The notes under the pieces are model-generated. The model was given only the letters and a program-made list of their open reading frames with translations. It had not been told where the DNA came from and did not search any database. Positions 1 to 8,136 of a stretch of DNA of 64,000 nt are shown here, in pieces (the stretch's first letter is position 1; every line of letters starts with the position of its first letter). This stretch comes from Phascolarctobacterium_A sp034086985. Lineage in GTDB: Bacteria > Bacillota > Negativicutes > Acidaminococcales > Acidaminococcaceae. Both the position numbers and the translations under genes were made by a program. Location of the stretch: contig JAXDZG010000010.1 of NCBI GenBank assembly GCA_034086985.1, positions 1 through 64,000 of the forward strand, given 5' to 3'.

Positions 1-1
1 G

Positions 2-3000
2 AATGCAGCAAATATCGTCACTAATGAAAACTTGACTATTTCTGGTAGCACTGTGAACACAGGAAATGGCACAGGCTTGCTTAAGGCTACCAATATCTCC
101 TTAACTGGGGGACAAGTAAATGGTGCTAACGTAACTAATGAGGCAGATGAAAATTATGCTCAAAGTGGTGGCGTTATCGCAGCAAACACTGCAACTGTGA
201 AAGCTGGGCAGGGTATTAATCTAACTAGCGGTAAAGTACAGGTAACTACGGCAAACCTCACTGCAACCAATGGCTCTATTAGCGAAGCAGCAGACTTTGC
301 TCTGGAGTCTCCTGTGCTGAATGCTTCTGCAGCTGGTGATATTACTTTGGCAAGTCGTGCTAACCAGCTGGAGCAGGTTAATATAGTACGTGCAGGTAAT
401 GATGTCACTATTGGCAGTGCTAATAGCAAGAATAGTAATGCCTTGCAGATTGAGATGAACGTTCCTATCATCGGCAATTTGACTGTAACCAATTACAATG
501 ATAATTCTGGTTATAGTAATGTGATCGAGGTTCCTGCCCAGCTGCAGGCAGGTGGAACTATTACCTTGATCAACGAAGAAACTGCTATCATAGTGGATAA
601 TGATGCTTCTATCAATGCAAAGAATGTTGTGCTGAATGCTGTTGAAATCACCGTCAATGGCACTGTAGACACCACCAATGGTACGACTACATTGACTTCT
701 GCTGGCGATTTAACATTAAGCGGCGGTGGCACAGTTAGTGGCAACGTTGTGGATGTTAATGCTGGCAACAACTTCATCCACAACGGTGGCTTGATTGATA
801 CTGCTGATGCAGTGATCAAGGCACAACGCAATATTCTTTTGCAGGGAGGTAGTCTGCATGCCAATAATGCTGACTTGTTTGCTGTAGGAGGCTATGTTGA
901 TGAAAGCTATAACAATAGTGCAAATGCTACGGCAGCTAATAGCTATGATTTACAGGTAACTACTTTGCTACGAGCTGCTTCGGGAAGCGCAGCTAATAAC
1001 TCTGTAGGCATTGATTTAGGTAGCAGATTTAATAAGCTTGCTCAAGTGCAGGTAGCTACTGCGGCTGGAGATGTGCTGCTTGGCAATGGCAATACAGGCA
1101 CAGCTGCGCTGGATGTAACCATTATGAACAAAGAGCAGCCCATAGCCGGTAATATTTCTATTATCAATTATCAGGATAGCGATAATTATAGCAATGCTGT
1201 TACCGTAGGTGGCTTATTGCAGGCAAATGGCAATGTAGAAATCATTAACCAAGAGGGCAATGTAGAAGTATTAAATGCTACAGGTGCAACAATCAAAGGC
1301 AAAAATGTTAGCTTGCAAGCAGCAGGAGATATTATTAATAATAACACTATTATAGCTGCTGCTGAGGCAGAACTGTTGGCTACCAACAATGTGTTTAATC
1401 GCGGAAGCATTAACGCAACTACTGTGAATATGCAGGCTAATACTAGCGATGTGGTGCTTTATGCAGGTGATATTGTTGCAAATAGCGTTACCATGAGCGC
1501 AAAGCGGGATGTGCTTTTGCAAAATGGCAGTTTGTTAGCAGGCACCGCTTCCTTGATTGCAACCAATGGCAAGCTTTTGCAGGTTTTGGATGCCAATGGT
1601 CATGGCCATGAATTAGCAGTTGATAACCTCACTGTAAAAGCTGGCAATGGCGTAGATTTGGCAAGTCATGATAATAAGCTGGCTAATATCTATCTAGATG
1701 CTTCTGGTACAGGGGTTAATATCGGTAACGCTAATACTGGCAATACCGCTCTCAAAATTTATGTTAAAGATGGTAATACTTTAAGTGAAGATATCGTTAT
1801 CACCAACTATAACAATCTAGCTGAGGGTGAGTTGGGCAACGATATTGTTATTGACGGCAATCTGTTAACCACTGGCAAGCTTACCTTACAAAATGAGGAA
1901 AGCAATATCCATAATCAAGGTAATGTGGCTGGCAGCGAAGTGCTTATGGATGCTGTAGGCAATGTGGCGCAAGCAGGCGGAGATATCACATCTAGTAAGG
2001 TTACTTTGACTGCAGGCAGGAATGTTAGCGTTGTTGACGGGGATATTAAGGCTGATGGTGGCCAAGCATACTTACAAGCAGACCATGACGTGAATATTTC
2101 TGGCGGTAGCGTCAAGGCAATTGGCGGGACCATTGATATTGTCGCTAAAAATGATGTTACACAAAGCAATGGCTCTATGCTGTCGGATAATGGCCACATC
2201 AATATTCGCGCGACTAACGATATTATTCTTGAAAATGGTCTGATGCGGGCTCAGAATGCTCTTTTAGTAGCCGAAAAAGGTCATATAAGTGAAAATTATA
2301 ACAACGCTCTGACAACCTTTAATGGCTATGCTTTGAATGTTACCGATAACCTGATTGTAGCTGCTGGCAATAAGGGTAACAATGCAACTGCTATCAATTT
2401 GGGTAGCCGATTTAATGAGCTTCAGAATATTGTGCTTAAGGCTTCTAAGGGCGATATCCTTATTGGCAGTGGTCGGAGCACAGCTGGAGATTTGTCCATC
2501 GCTGTAGCTACGAATGAGGTTGTGGACGGCAATGTCGAGTTCCATAATTATGCCAATGGTACAGCCAACAAGATTTTCCTCAAGGATTCCTTAAAGGCAA
2601 CCGGTGATATTAAGATTATCAATGACGAGTCCATTCCTAACAGCGAAGCAACAGGTATTATAGATACTATTAGTATTCAGGTTGGTAATAATTTGCCATC
2701 TGTATCGGTAGAGGCAGGGAAGAAAATTGTTCTGCAGGCCAATGCCGGCAGTATTATGAATACTGGTAGCATGAAGGCTCAAAATATTAGCCTGAGAGCG
2801 GAGCAGGGCAGTGTGCTCAATGGGCAAAATGCTGATATGCTTACTACCAACGGTAGCATAGAAATGTATGCATTAAACGCCATAGGCAATGCCGGTGAGC
2901 TGCAAGCAGAGCAGGGCCATATTAGCTTGCATGCTGTAAATGGTGTGCTCTATAACGATGCCAACGCTACTATGCTGAGTAAAGGTGGCAATATTGAGCT

Positions 3001-5806
3001 CTTGTCTGATAAGAATAATGTTACCAATAGAAGTGGTGCTAATCTGGTTAGCGTCGGCGGTACGGTAACACTGCACGCAGGTGAGGGAAATGTAGATAAT
3101 GCAGGTGATTTGGTAGCTTTAGGCGGTCAGATAGTGCTGCAGTCCGATAAAGGCAATGTGACCAATAGTGATAACTTCAATACCATGTATAGCAATGGTG
3201 CACAGAACGATAAATTTGATGGCAAAGATATCACCACCGGCAGCATTACCATGTCCGCTGAGCATGGCAAGGTTATCAACAATGTAGACCTTGAAGCTGG
3301 CAAGGATGTAACCTTGATTGCCAAAGAGGGCTTGACTAACTTTAGTTACAAGATTTTTGCAGGAGAGGATATTACTTTAACCGCAACTGCAGGCGATTTG
3401 CTCAACACATCAACACTGGAATCTGTGAAGGGTGATATTACTTTGACTGCTGAGCACGGTAATGTTATCAATGGCACCTCAGAGAGCGATCGTGCAGGCG
3501 ACATTATTACTCTTGGCGGCACGGTTACCTTGGAATCTCTTGGTAAGGATGACTTGGGCCAAGGATATAGTGTTACTAACTACGGAGATATTATCGCGGT
3601 GAACAAATTTGGCGGCGATGACGTTAATGCTGGTAGCATTGTTTTGCGTTCTGAATCTGGTAATGTCGATAATTTTGATGATTTCAATACCTATGGTAAG
3701 GCTACTACAGGTGCCACGGATTATGAGCTTGCACTGTTCAAGGGAAACCACAAGAGTGCTGGCTTAAGTGATGATGTTAGCTACAACCTTGCAACAAGTA
3801 ATATTACGTTGTCTGCAAGGAAGGGTACTATTGTTAATAGCAAGGATTACTTGGTAGCCCTTGGCGATGTGACCATGGAAGCACAAGAGGGCATTGCAAG
3901 CGTCGGTCAAGTGATTTTAGCAGGCGGTACAATTAGCCTCGAGGATACTGATGGCGAATTGCTTAACAAAGCCAAGCTTATTTCTGTGAATGGTGATGTC
4001 AACTTGAAGTCCGCGCAAGGCTCTGTAATTAACGACGAAACCAACGGATATGTTTTCGCCCTGAACGGCAATATCACTTTGCATGCCAACGGAGAAACCG
4101 GCGATGTTATCAACAAGGGCGATTTGGTTGCTCTTAATAAGAACAATGTTGATGGCAAGGGTGGAATCGACCTTATCAGCAAAAATGGGGATGTTTACAA
4201 CTACGACGAGTTCAAGGATGTGGATGGACAAAATAACATTACCTTCTATGGCGAGACGGGGTATGATAATAATAAGGGCGTTGCCAAGTTCAATCCCGAC
4301 ACTCCCTTTGCCGAGGACCGCAACTACGTTCTAGCTGATGCAGATCTCTTAATGAGCGCTGAAAATGGTTCCCTCTACAATACTATGGACATGAATGTGG
4401 CCGGTGACATTACCCTTATCAGCGGCAATGACTTAGTGGTAGGCGTAAATGTAAAGAGCATCAACGCCGGTGGCGATGTGGAATTAGCATCCAAACATGG
4501 CAACGTAGCTATGGATAATAGCTCCGTGACTTCTGGAGGCTCTGTGACGATTAGCGCTGATCAAGATGTTACTATCAAAAATGGTGGTGCTGTAGCTTCC
4601 GCTGATTCTGTAGTAATAAGCGGTGAGCAGGGTGTAAGCATTAAGAATAATGGATCTGTTACTTCCGGCGCAGAGATGATTCTACAGTCTGCTGGCGGTA
4701 GCATAGAGCTTGCCAATAGTAGTCAGGCAGTAGCTGATAGCGACTTAATAGTTTTTGCTCAACAAGATGCAAAGGCTGAAGACAGCAAGCTAGAGTCTCT
4801 CAACAGCTCCTTAAGTGCGGTGGCCGTGTATGGCGATGTGAATGTGGGTGAGTTGGCTGCGGCAGATATGGTTGCTGCAGGTAGCGGTGCAGGAGATGTC
4901 ATTATCGGTACCGTAGAAGGTAAGAATGTTGTAGTCTATACTGAGGGCATTGGCAAAAAGCTTAAAGCCGATAGCATCAAGGTAGAGCAAGCTTTGGTGC
5001 TGCAAGGCGATAATATCTATGCAACCAACGTGGATCGCAGTGCTAATAATGGCCAGCTTCTTGTGGATATCACTGGCTCTGCCGGTGGTGCCATGAAGGG
5101 CGAGCTTAAGCTAGCAGTGGATGGCGATGTACGCTTTACTACAACTAGCGTAACCGACGCAACCATTACTATTGATGGCGCAGCAAGCTTTGATAAGCTG
5201 CACACCGAGGGCGCGCTGCACATCATTAGCCCTAGCATGGTTACGGGCGTTTATGGCAGAGCTCCATACCACGACACTAGCAACTACCTATACTACGATT
5301 TAGGCGGCATCAATTCCAGCTCTAGCGGGCATGAGCAGATCAAGGATGAATACTTCACTGTGTCAAAAGCATTGGAGAGTATTGCTGCTATCCAAGACAG
5401 AATTGATAATGCTGCCAATAAAGGCCAAGCTAGCGGTAATAATGGTGGCTCCATGTACCTCTACATCGATTCTCCTACCTACCAGCGCAGCAATGGCATA
5501 CTGTTGCACATCGATACTGGCTATAGAGCAGCTGACCAACGCTGGAGTGCTGAGGATTTGAGTGGTAAATTGGCAGACTTTAAGTCTCATGACGCTTTTG
5601 TAGCTCATTATGGTGATGTGGCAGGAAGCTTTGGCAGGTATGATCTGGTTGAATTTGCTCCGAGAAGCGTGGGGCAGATTCTGCAGGATGTCCAAGCTCA
5701 ACAAGTTGTACTGCAACAGTCCAATGCTCAGCTACGCATCGAAAATGCTCAGGATGAGCAAGACGATAAGCGTGAGCATAAAGAGTATCAAGCAGTCAAT
5801 GAATAA
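2..5806 (+). CDS. Giant repetitive adhesin, TpsA/filamentous-haemagglutinin type (5' partial)
   Basis: The frame is open from the first codon of the window, so the N-terminus (signal peptide, TPS secretion domain) lies upstream; about 1,934 residues are visible. The protein is rich in G, N, V, T and S, with endless short beta-helix repeats of the type GDI-L-A-GNV-N, as in filamentous haemagglutinin-like exoproteins. A larger module carrying an LxSRxNxL motif recurs four times (DNA near 345, 1015, 1660 and 2398, i.e. every 215-246 residues). From about 2.7 kb the repeats are shorter and read 'AEHGNVIN'. The last 150 residues are no longer repetitive and end in a charged, Q/E/K-rich tail with no LPXTG motif, membrane segment or autotransporter barrel. 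That fits a TpsA passenger needing a separate TpsB pore. Family assignment comes from repeat style alone; the diagnostic N-terminal domain is not visible. Confidence 0.75.
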   Translation, partial: NAANIVTNENLTISGSTVNTGNGTGLLKATNISLTGGQVNGANVTNEADENYAQSGGVIAANTATVKAGQGINLTSGKVQVTTANLTATNGSISEAADFALESPVLNASAAGDITLASRANQLEQVNIVRAGNDVTIGSANSKNSNALQIEMNVPIIGNLTVTNYNDNSGYSNVIEVPAQLQAGGTITLINEETAIIVDNDASINAKNVVLNAVEITVNGTVDTTNGTTTLTSAGDLTLSGGGTVSGNVVDVNAGNNFIHNGGLIDTADAVIKAQRNILLQGGSLHANNADLFAVGGYVDESYNNSANATAANSYDLQVTTLLRAASGSAANNSVGIDLGSRFNKLAQVQVATAAGDVLLGNGNTGTAALDVTIMNKEQPIAGNISIINYQDSDNYSNAVTVGGLLQANGNVEIINQEGNVEVLNATGATIKGKNVSLQAAGDIINNNTIIAAAEAELLATNNVFNRGSINATTVNMQANTSDVVLYAGDIVANSVTMSAKRDVLLQNGSLLAGTASLIATNGKLLQVLDANGHGHELAVDNLTVKAGNGVDLASHDNKLANIYLDASGTGVNIGNANTGNTALKIYVKDGNTLSEDIVITNYNNLAEGELGNDIVIDGNLLTTGKLTLQNEESNIHNQGNVAGSEVLMDAVGNVAQAGGDITSSKVTLTAGRNVSVVDGDIKADGGQAYLQADHDVNISGGSVKAIGGTIDIVAKNDVTQSNGSMLSDNGHINIRATNDIILENGLMRAQNALLVAEKGHISENYNNALTTFNGYALNVTDNLIVAAGNKGNNATAINLGSRFNELQNIVLKASKGDILIGSGRSTAGDLSIAVATNEVVDGNVEFHNYANGTANKIFLKDSLKATGDIKIINDESIPNSEATGIIDTISIQVGNNLPSVSVEAGKKIVLQANAGSIMNTGSMKAQNISLRAEQGSVLNGQNADMLTTNGSIEMYALNAIGNAGELQAEQGHISLHAVNGVLYNDANATMLSKGGNIELLSDKNNVTNRSGANLVSVGGTVTLHAGEGNVDNAGDLVALGGQIVLQSDKGNVTNSDNFNTMYSNGAQNDKFDGKDITTGSITMSAEHGKVINNVDLEAGKDVTLIAKEGLTNFSYKIFAGEDITLTATAGDLLNTSTLESVKGDITLTAEHGNVINGTSESDRAGDIITLGGTVTLESLGKDDLGQGYSVTNYGDIIAVNKFGGDDVNAGSIVLRSESGNVDNFDDFNTYGKATTGATDYELALFKGNHKSAGLSDDVSYNLATSNITLSARKGTIVNSKDYLVALGDVTMEAQEGIASVGQVILAGGTISLEDTDGELLNKAKLISVNGDVNLKSAQGSVINDETNGYVFALNGNITLHANGETGDVINKGDLVALNKNNVDGKGGIDLISKNGDVYNYDEFKDVDGQNNITFYGETGYDNNKGVAKFNPDTPFAEDRNYVLADADLLMSAENGSLYNTMDMNVAGDITLISGNDLVVGVNVKSINAGGDVELASKHGNVAMDNSSVTSGGSVTISADQDVTIKNGGAVASADSVVISGEQGVSIKNNGSVTSGAEMILQSAGGSIELANSSQAVADSDLIVFAQQDAKAEDSKLESLNSSLSAVAVYGDVNVGELAAADMVAAGSGAGDVIIGTVEGKNVVVYTEGIGKKLKADSIKVEQALVLQGDNIYATNVDRSANNGQLLVDITGSAGGAMKGELKLAVDGDVRFTTTSVTDATITIDGAASFDKLHTEGALHIISPSMVTGVYGRAPYHDTSNYLYYDLGGINSSSSGHEQIKDEYFTVSKALESIAAIQDRIDNAANKGQASGNNGGSMYLYIDSPTYQRSNGILLHIDTGYRAADQRWSAEDLSGKLADFKSHDAFVAHYGDVAGSFGRYDLVEFAPRSVGQILQDVQAQQVVLQQSNAQLRIENAQDEQDDKREHKEYQAVNE

Positions 5807-5813
5807 AAACATA

Positions 5814-5836
5814 CGTTTCGAGTAACGAAACGTTAC
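5814..5836. repeat. Stop-proximal palindrome, family R3 copy 1
   Basis: The inverted repeat CGTTTCG-agtaa-CGAAACG starts 8 bases after the adhesin stop codon and is followed by GTTAC. No T-run follows, so it is not a classical terminator. Related sequence recurs at 24249-24268 and, inverted, at 25401-25429. Confidence 0.6.
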
Positions 5837-5881
5837 AGTAGTAAAGATTAAATGATTTGCAATAATGAGGGGGCAAGTAAG

Positions 5882-6562
5882 ATGAAAGCATTGGTATTAT
5901 TAAGTGGTGGCGTGGATAGCTCCACCTGTCTAGCCTTGGCTAAGGAAAAATATGGGGACGAGGTGCTGGCTCTTTCCATGAGCTATGGTCAGAAGCACAG
6001 CCGCGAGGTGCAGTCAGCCCGTGCTGTTGCAGCTCATTATAAGGTGGAGCTTTTAGAAATGGACTTGTCCCAGATTTTTGCACACAGTAATTGTAGCTTA
6101 CTGGCAGGCTCCACTGAGGCAGTGCCCCATACCTCCTACGCAGAGCAGCTTAAGGAGCGCAAGGGAGAGGCCGTTACTACCTATGTGCCCTTCCGTAATG
6201 GCTTGTTTTTGGCAACTGCAGCAAGTATTGCCTTGGAATATAACTGCGATGTTATTTATTATGGACCCCATGCAGACGATGCCGCTGGCAATGCCTATCC
6301 CGATTGCAGTCATGAATTTAACGAGGCCATGAACCAAGCAGTTTACTTAGGCAGTGGCAAAAAGGTGCGCTTAGTAGCTCCTTTCGTGGATAAAACGAAA
6401 AAGGATATTGTGGCCGAGGGACTGCGCCTTGGCGTGCCCTACGAGCTCACGTGGTCCTGCTATGACGGTGGCGACAAGCCATGCCATCAGTGTGGTACCT
6501 GCCGTGACCGCGAAGCCGCTTTCCTCGCCAATGGTGTAGTGGACCCGCTGAGTAGGCGTTGA
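5882..6562 (+). CDS. queC: 7-cyano-7-deazaguanine synthase QueC
   Basis: QueC converts 7-carboxy-7-deazaguanine to preQ0 with ATP and ammonia, a step in queuosine tRNA modification. The PP-loop motif SGGVDS lies at residues 8-13. Four C-terminal cysteines that bind zinc in this family are present (CYDGG, then PCHQCGTC). Length is 226 residues, normal for the family. I chose the ATG at 5882 over the upstream in-frame ATG at 5852 because GAGGGGG lies at the right distance before it and the protein then starts MKALVLLSGG. No other queuosine genes are nearby. The stop codon lies inside an 11-bp tandem repeat. Confidence 0.95.
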   Translation: MKALVLLSGGVDSSTCLALAKEKYGDEVLALSMSYGQKHSREVQSARAVAAHYKVELLEMDLSQIFAHSNCSLLAGSTEAVPHTSYAEQLKERKGEAVTTYVPFRNGLFLATAASIALEYNCDVIYYGPHADDAAGNAYPDCSHEFNEAMNQAVYLGSGKKVRLVAPFVDKTKKDIVAEGLRLGVPYELTWSCYDGGDKPCHQCGTCRDREAAFLANGVVDPLSRR

Positions 6563-6577
6563 GTAGCCGCTGAGTAG
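6545..6577 (+). repeat. Three tandem 11-bp units across the queC stop codon
   Basis: Units CCGCTGAGTAG, GCGTTGAGTAG and CCGCTGAGTAG follow one another directly. The first and third are identical, and the middle one differs at two positions. The queC TGA lies in the second unit, at 6560-6562. Confidence 0.8.
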
Positions 6578-6676
6578 CTCTTAAATTTCCCTAATAAGAT
6601 GCCAATCCCTAGCAGGAATTTTCCATTTCATGGCGAAAGAGTACCATTATATATCTTTGTTCAAAGGAGCAGATAA

Positions 6677-7522
6677 ATGAGTACATTCACCAAGGTTTTG
6701 CTGGCGACCGATTTGTCCCCGCAGGCCGACAAGCTGACTGAGTGTCTGTTTAGCTTATGCCCCGACACGGAGACAGAAGTGGTCCTGGCGCACGTTTTTG
6801 ATGACGATGACGACGCCGACCCTGACGGTAGTAGCTATAAACGCACCCAAAGTCGCTTAGAGGGTTATAAAAATGATATAGAACAGGCAGGCTATGAAGA
6901 GATTGCCATTGTTACCCGTACGGGCGACATTAGCGAAACTGTGCAGGGCCTGGCCGCAGAATATGATGCCGATTTGGTTTTAGTAGCTTCCCACCGCAAG
7001 GGCTTTTTAAAGCGCGCCCTCATGGGCAGCACCACCTTTGATTTGGCGAGGGCGACTAATATTCCCCTGCTGATTAACAAGGCAGAGCCCCACGAGGAGC
7101 AGGAAAATCTTTTGCAGACTATTTTGGTGCCCACGGATTTTTCGCGTAAATCCCTGGAGGCCTTGAATATTATTCGCAGCCTTCGCGAATTTGTGGGCAA
7201 GGTTATTTTCGTGCACGTCATTGAGCACAGTCGTAATAAGCACGATTATAAGGAAAAATACGGCAGTGCCATGCTCTTTTTACAGGAGCTGGTGGACGAA
7301 ATGAAGATTTTCGGTATTGAAGCCGATTATCACGTAGCTCATGGCGTGGCCTCGAAGAAAATTGCCGCTATCTGCGAGCGAGACAATGTAAGCTTGATTA
7401 TGATGGCTAAGACCGGCGCCGATATGACCAATGGTGATGAGCTGGGCAGCACCTCGGAAAACGTAGTGCTTAATGTGGACTGCGCCGTGATGCTTGTGCC
7501 TGCTGAAGATAATGATGATTAA
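6677..7522 (+). CDS. Tandem-domain universal stress protein (UspA family)
   Basis: A 281-residue soluble protein with two UspA folds in series (about residues 3-137 and 145-278). Each domain begins with a hydrophobic strand and a T-DLS or T-DFS motif (ATDLSPQA, PTDFSRKS). Domain 1 carries the nucleotide-loop signature VASHRKGFLKRALMGSTT; domain 2 carries MMAKTGADM and a GSTSENV loop. UspA proteins bind ATP or other nucleotides and help survival under stress; the partner is not known here. An AAAGGAG ribosome site lies before the ATG, and a hairpin terminator follows. It appears to be transcribed alone. Confidence 0.9.
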   Translation: MSTFTKVLLATDLSPQADKLTECLFSLCPDTETEVVLAHVFDDDDDADPDGSSYKRTQSRLEGYKNDIEQAGYEEIAIVTRTGDISETVQGLAAEYDADLVLVASHRKGFLKRALMGSTTFDLARATNIPLLINKAEPHEEQENLLQTILVPTDFSRKSLEALNIIRSLREFVGKVIFVHVIEHSRNKHDYKEKYGSAMLFLQELVDEMKIFGIEADYHVAHGVASKKIAAICERDNVSLIMMAKTGADMTNGDELGSTSENVVLNVDCAVMLVPAEDNDD

Positions 7523-7537
7523 AATGATGTTATAAGG

Positions 7538-7580
7538 GCGATGCCAATGTTGGGAGCTTTCCTTCTGCGGCATCGCTTTT
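7538..7580 (+). terminator. Rho-independent terminator after the usp gene
   Basis: The perfect stem GCGATGCC / GGCATCGC (7538-7545 with 7569-7576) has a 23-base loop and is followed by TTTT. Confidence 0.7.
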
Positions 7581-7636
7581 GTATGGAATACAGCTAGCTA
7601 ATTTGCTGTTTTTATTAAAAATTTTACAAAAAGCTC

Positions 7637-7665
7637 TTGACTTACTGCGGCTGAACAAGTATAAT
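7637..7665 (+). promoter_or_regulatory. Sigma-A promoter of tRNA-Ser / SRP RNA
   Basis: TTGACT at 7637-7642, a 17-base spacer, then TATAAT at 7660-7665. This near-consensus promoter lies about 75 bases before the tRNA. Confidence 0.85.
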
Positions 7666-7739
7666 AATATTCGCAGTTGTTTTACTGTGCGTGCCTGAAT
7701 TGGGTGCGGGAATTGAAAATTGTTCTAGTTTTCAACCCT

Positions 7740-7829
7740 GGAGAGATGACCGAGTGGTTGAAGGTGCACGCCTGGAAAGCGTGTGTACGGGATACCGTAC
7801 CGAGGGTTCGAATCCCTCTCTCTCCGCCA
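7740..7829 (+). tRNA. tRNA-Ser (anticodon GGA)
   Basis: A 90-base class II tRNA with a long variable arm. The acceptor GGAGAGA (7740-7746) pairs with TCTCTCC (7819-7825). The anticodon loop reads CTGGAAA, giving GGA, which reads UCC/UCU. The T-arm is GAGGG-TTCGAAT-CCCTC. The CCA end is encoded (7827-7829). Confidence 0.97.
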
Positions 7830-7838
7830 TAAAAATCG

Positions 7839-7859
7839 GCCGCAAGTGCGGCTTTTTTA
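7839..7859 (+). terminator. Terminator after tRNA-Ser
   Basis: GCCGC-AAGT-GCGGC followed by six T, ten bases after the tRNA 3' end. Confidence 0.85.
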
Positions 7860-7867
7860 TTGCTTCT

Positions 7868-7992
7868 CTGTAGGACCGTAAGCTTGAGTCCTGCGCAATG
7901 GGAGCCTGTGAACCAGGTCAGGTCCGGAAGGAAGCAGCCTTAAGCGGATACTTTCATGTGCCGTGGGGGTGCTCCGGTTTGCGGCCCTACAG
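7868..7992 (+). ncRNA. ffs: Signal recognition particle RNA (small bacterial 4.5S type)
   Basis: Carries the universally conserved SRP RNA core: CAGGTCAGGTCCGGAAGGAA and the following GCAGCCTTAAG. The ends pair (CTGTAGG at 7868 with CCTACAG at 7986-7992), which fixes the limits to within a few bases. The RNA binds Ffh and targets nascent membrane and secreted proteins. It lies just upstream of dnaX, a common Firmicute arrangement. About 125 bases long, so it is the short form without an Alu domain. Confidence 0.95.
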
Positions 7993-8002
7993 GGAAGTAA
8001 TG

Positions 8003-8030
8003 GCGCTGAGCGTAGCTCAGCGCTTTTTTT
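8003..8030 (+). terminator. Terminator of the SRP RNA gene
   Basis: Perfect 9-bp stem GCGCTGAGC / GCTCAGCGC with a 3-base loop, followed by seven T. Confidence 0.92.
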
Positions 8031-8034
8031 GTCC

Positions 8035-8063
8035 TTGCGACTGAGCGGGGATTATACTATAAT
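8035..8063 (+). promoter_or_regulatory. Promoter of the dnaX operon
   Basis: TTGCGA at 8035-8040, a 17-base spacer, then TATAAT at 8058-8063. The leader to the dnaX ATG is about 66 bases. Confidence 0.75.
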
Positions 8064-8077
8064 ATAGCTATTAGGGC

Positions 8078-8103
8078 TGTGGCGCAGCGCAGTATGCGCC
8101 ACA
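8078..8103 (+). promoter_or_regulatory. GC-rich hairpin in the dnaX 5' leader
   Basis: Perfect 9-bp inverted repeat TGTGGCGCA / TGCGCCACA with an 8-base loop, between the predicted transcription start and the ribosome site. No T-run follows. The role is unknown; RNA stability or translation control are possibilities. Confidence 0.5.
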
Positions 8104-8136
8104 AGCAGAATGAACACTTGCGAAAGGAGCAAGGCT

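Noticed and set aside
7691..7873. 60-codon ORF over tRNA-Ser
   Set aside because: It is the tRNA gene read as protein.
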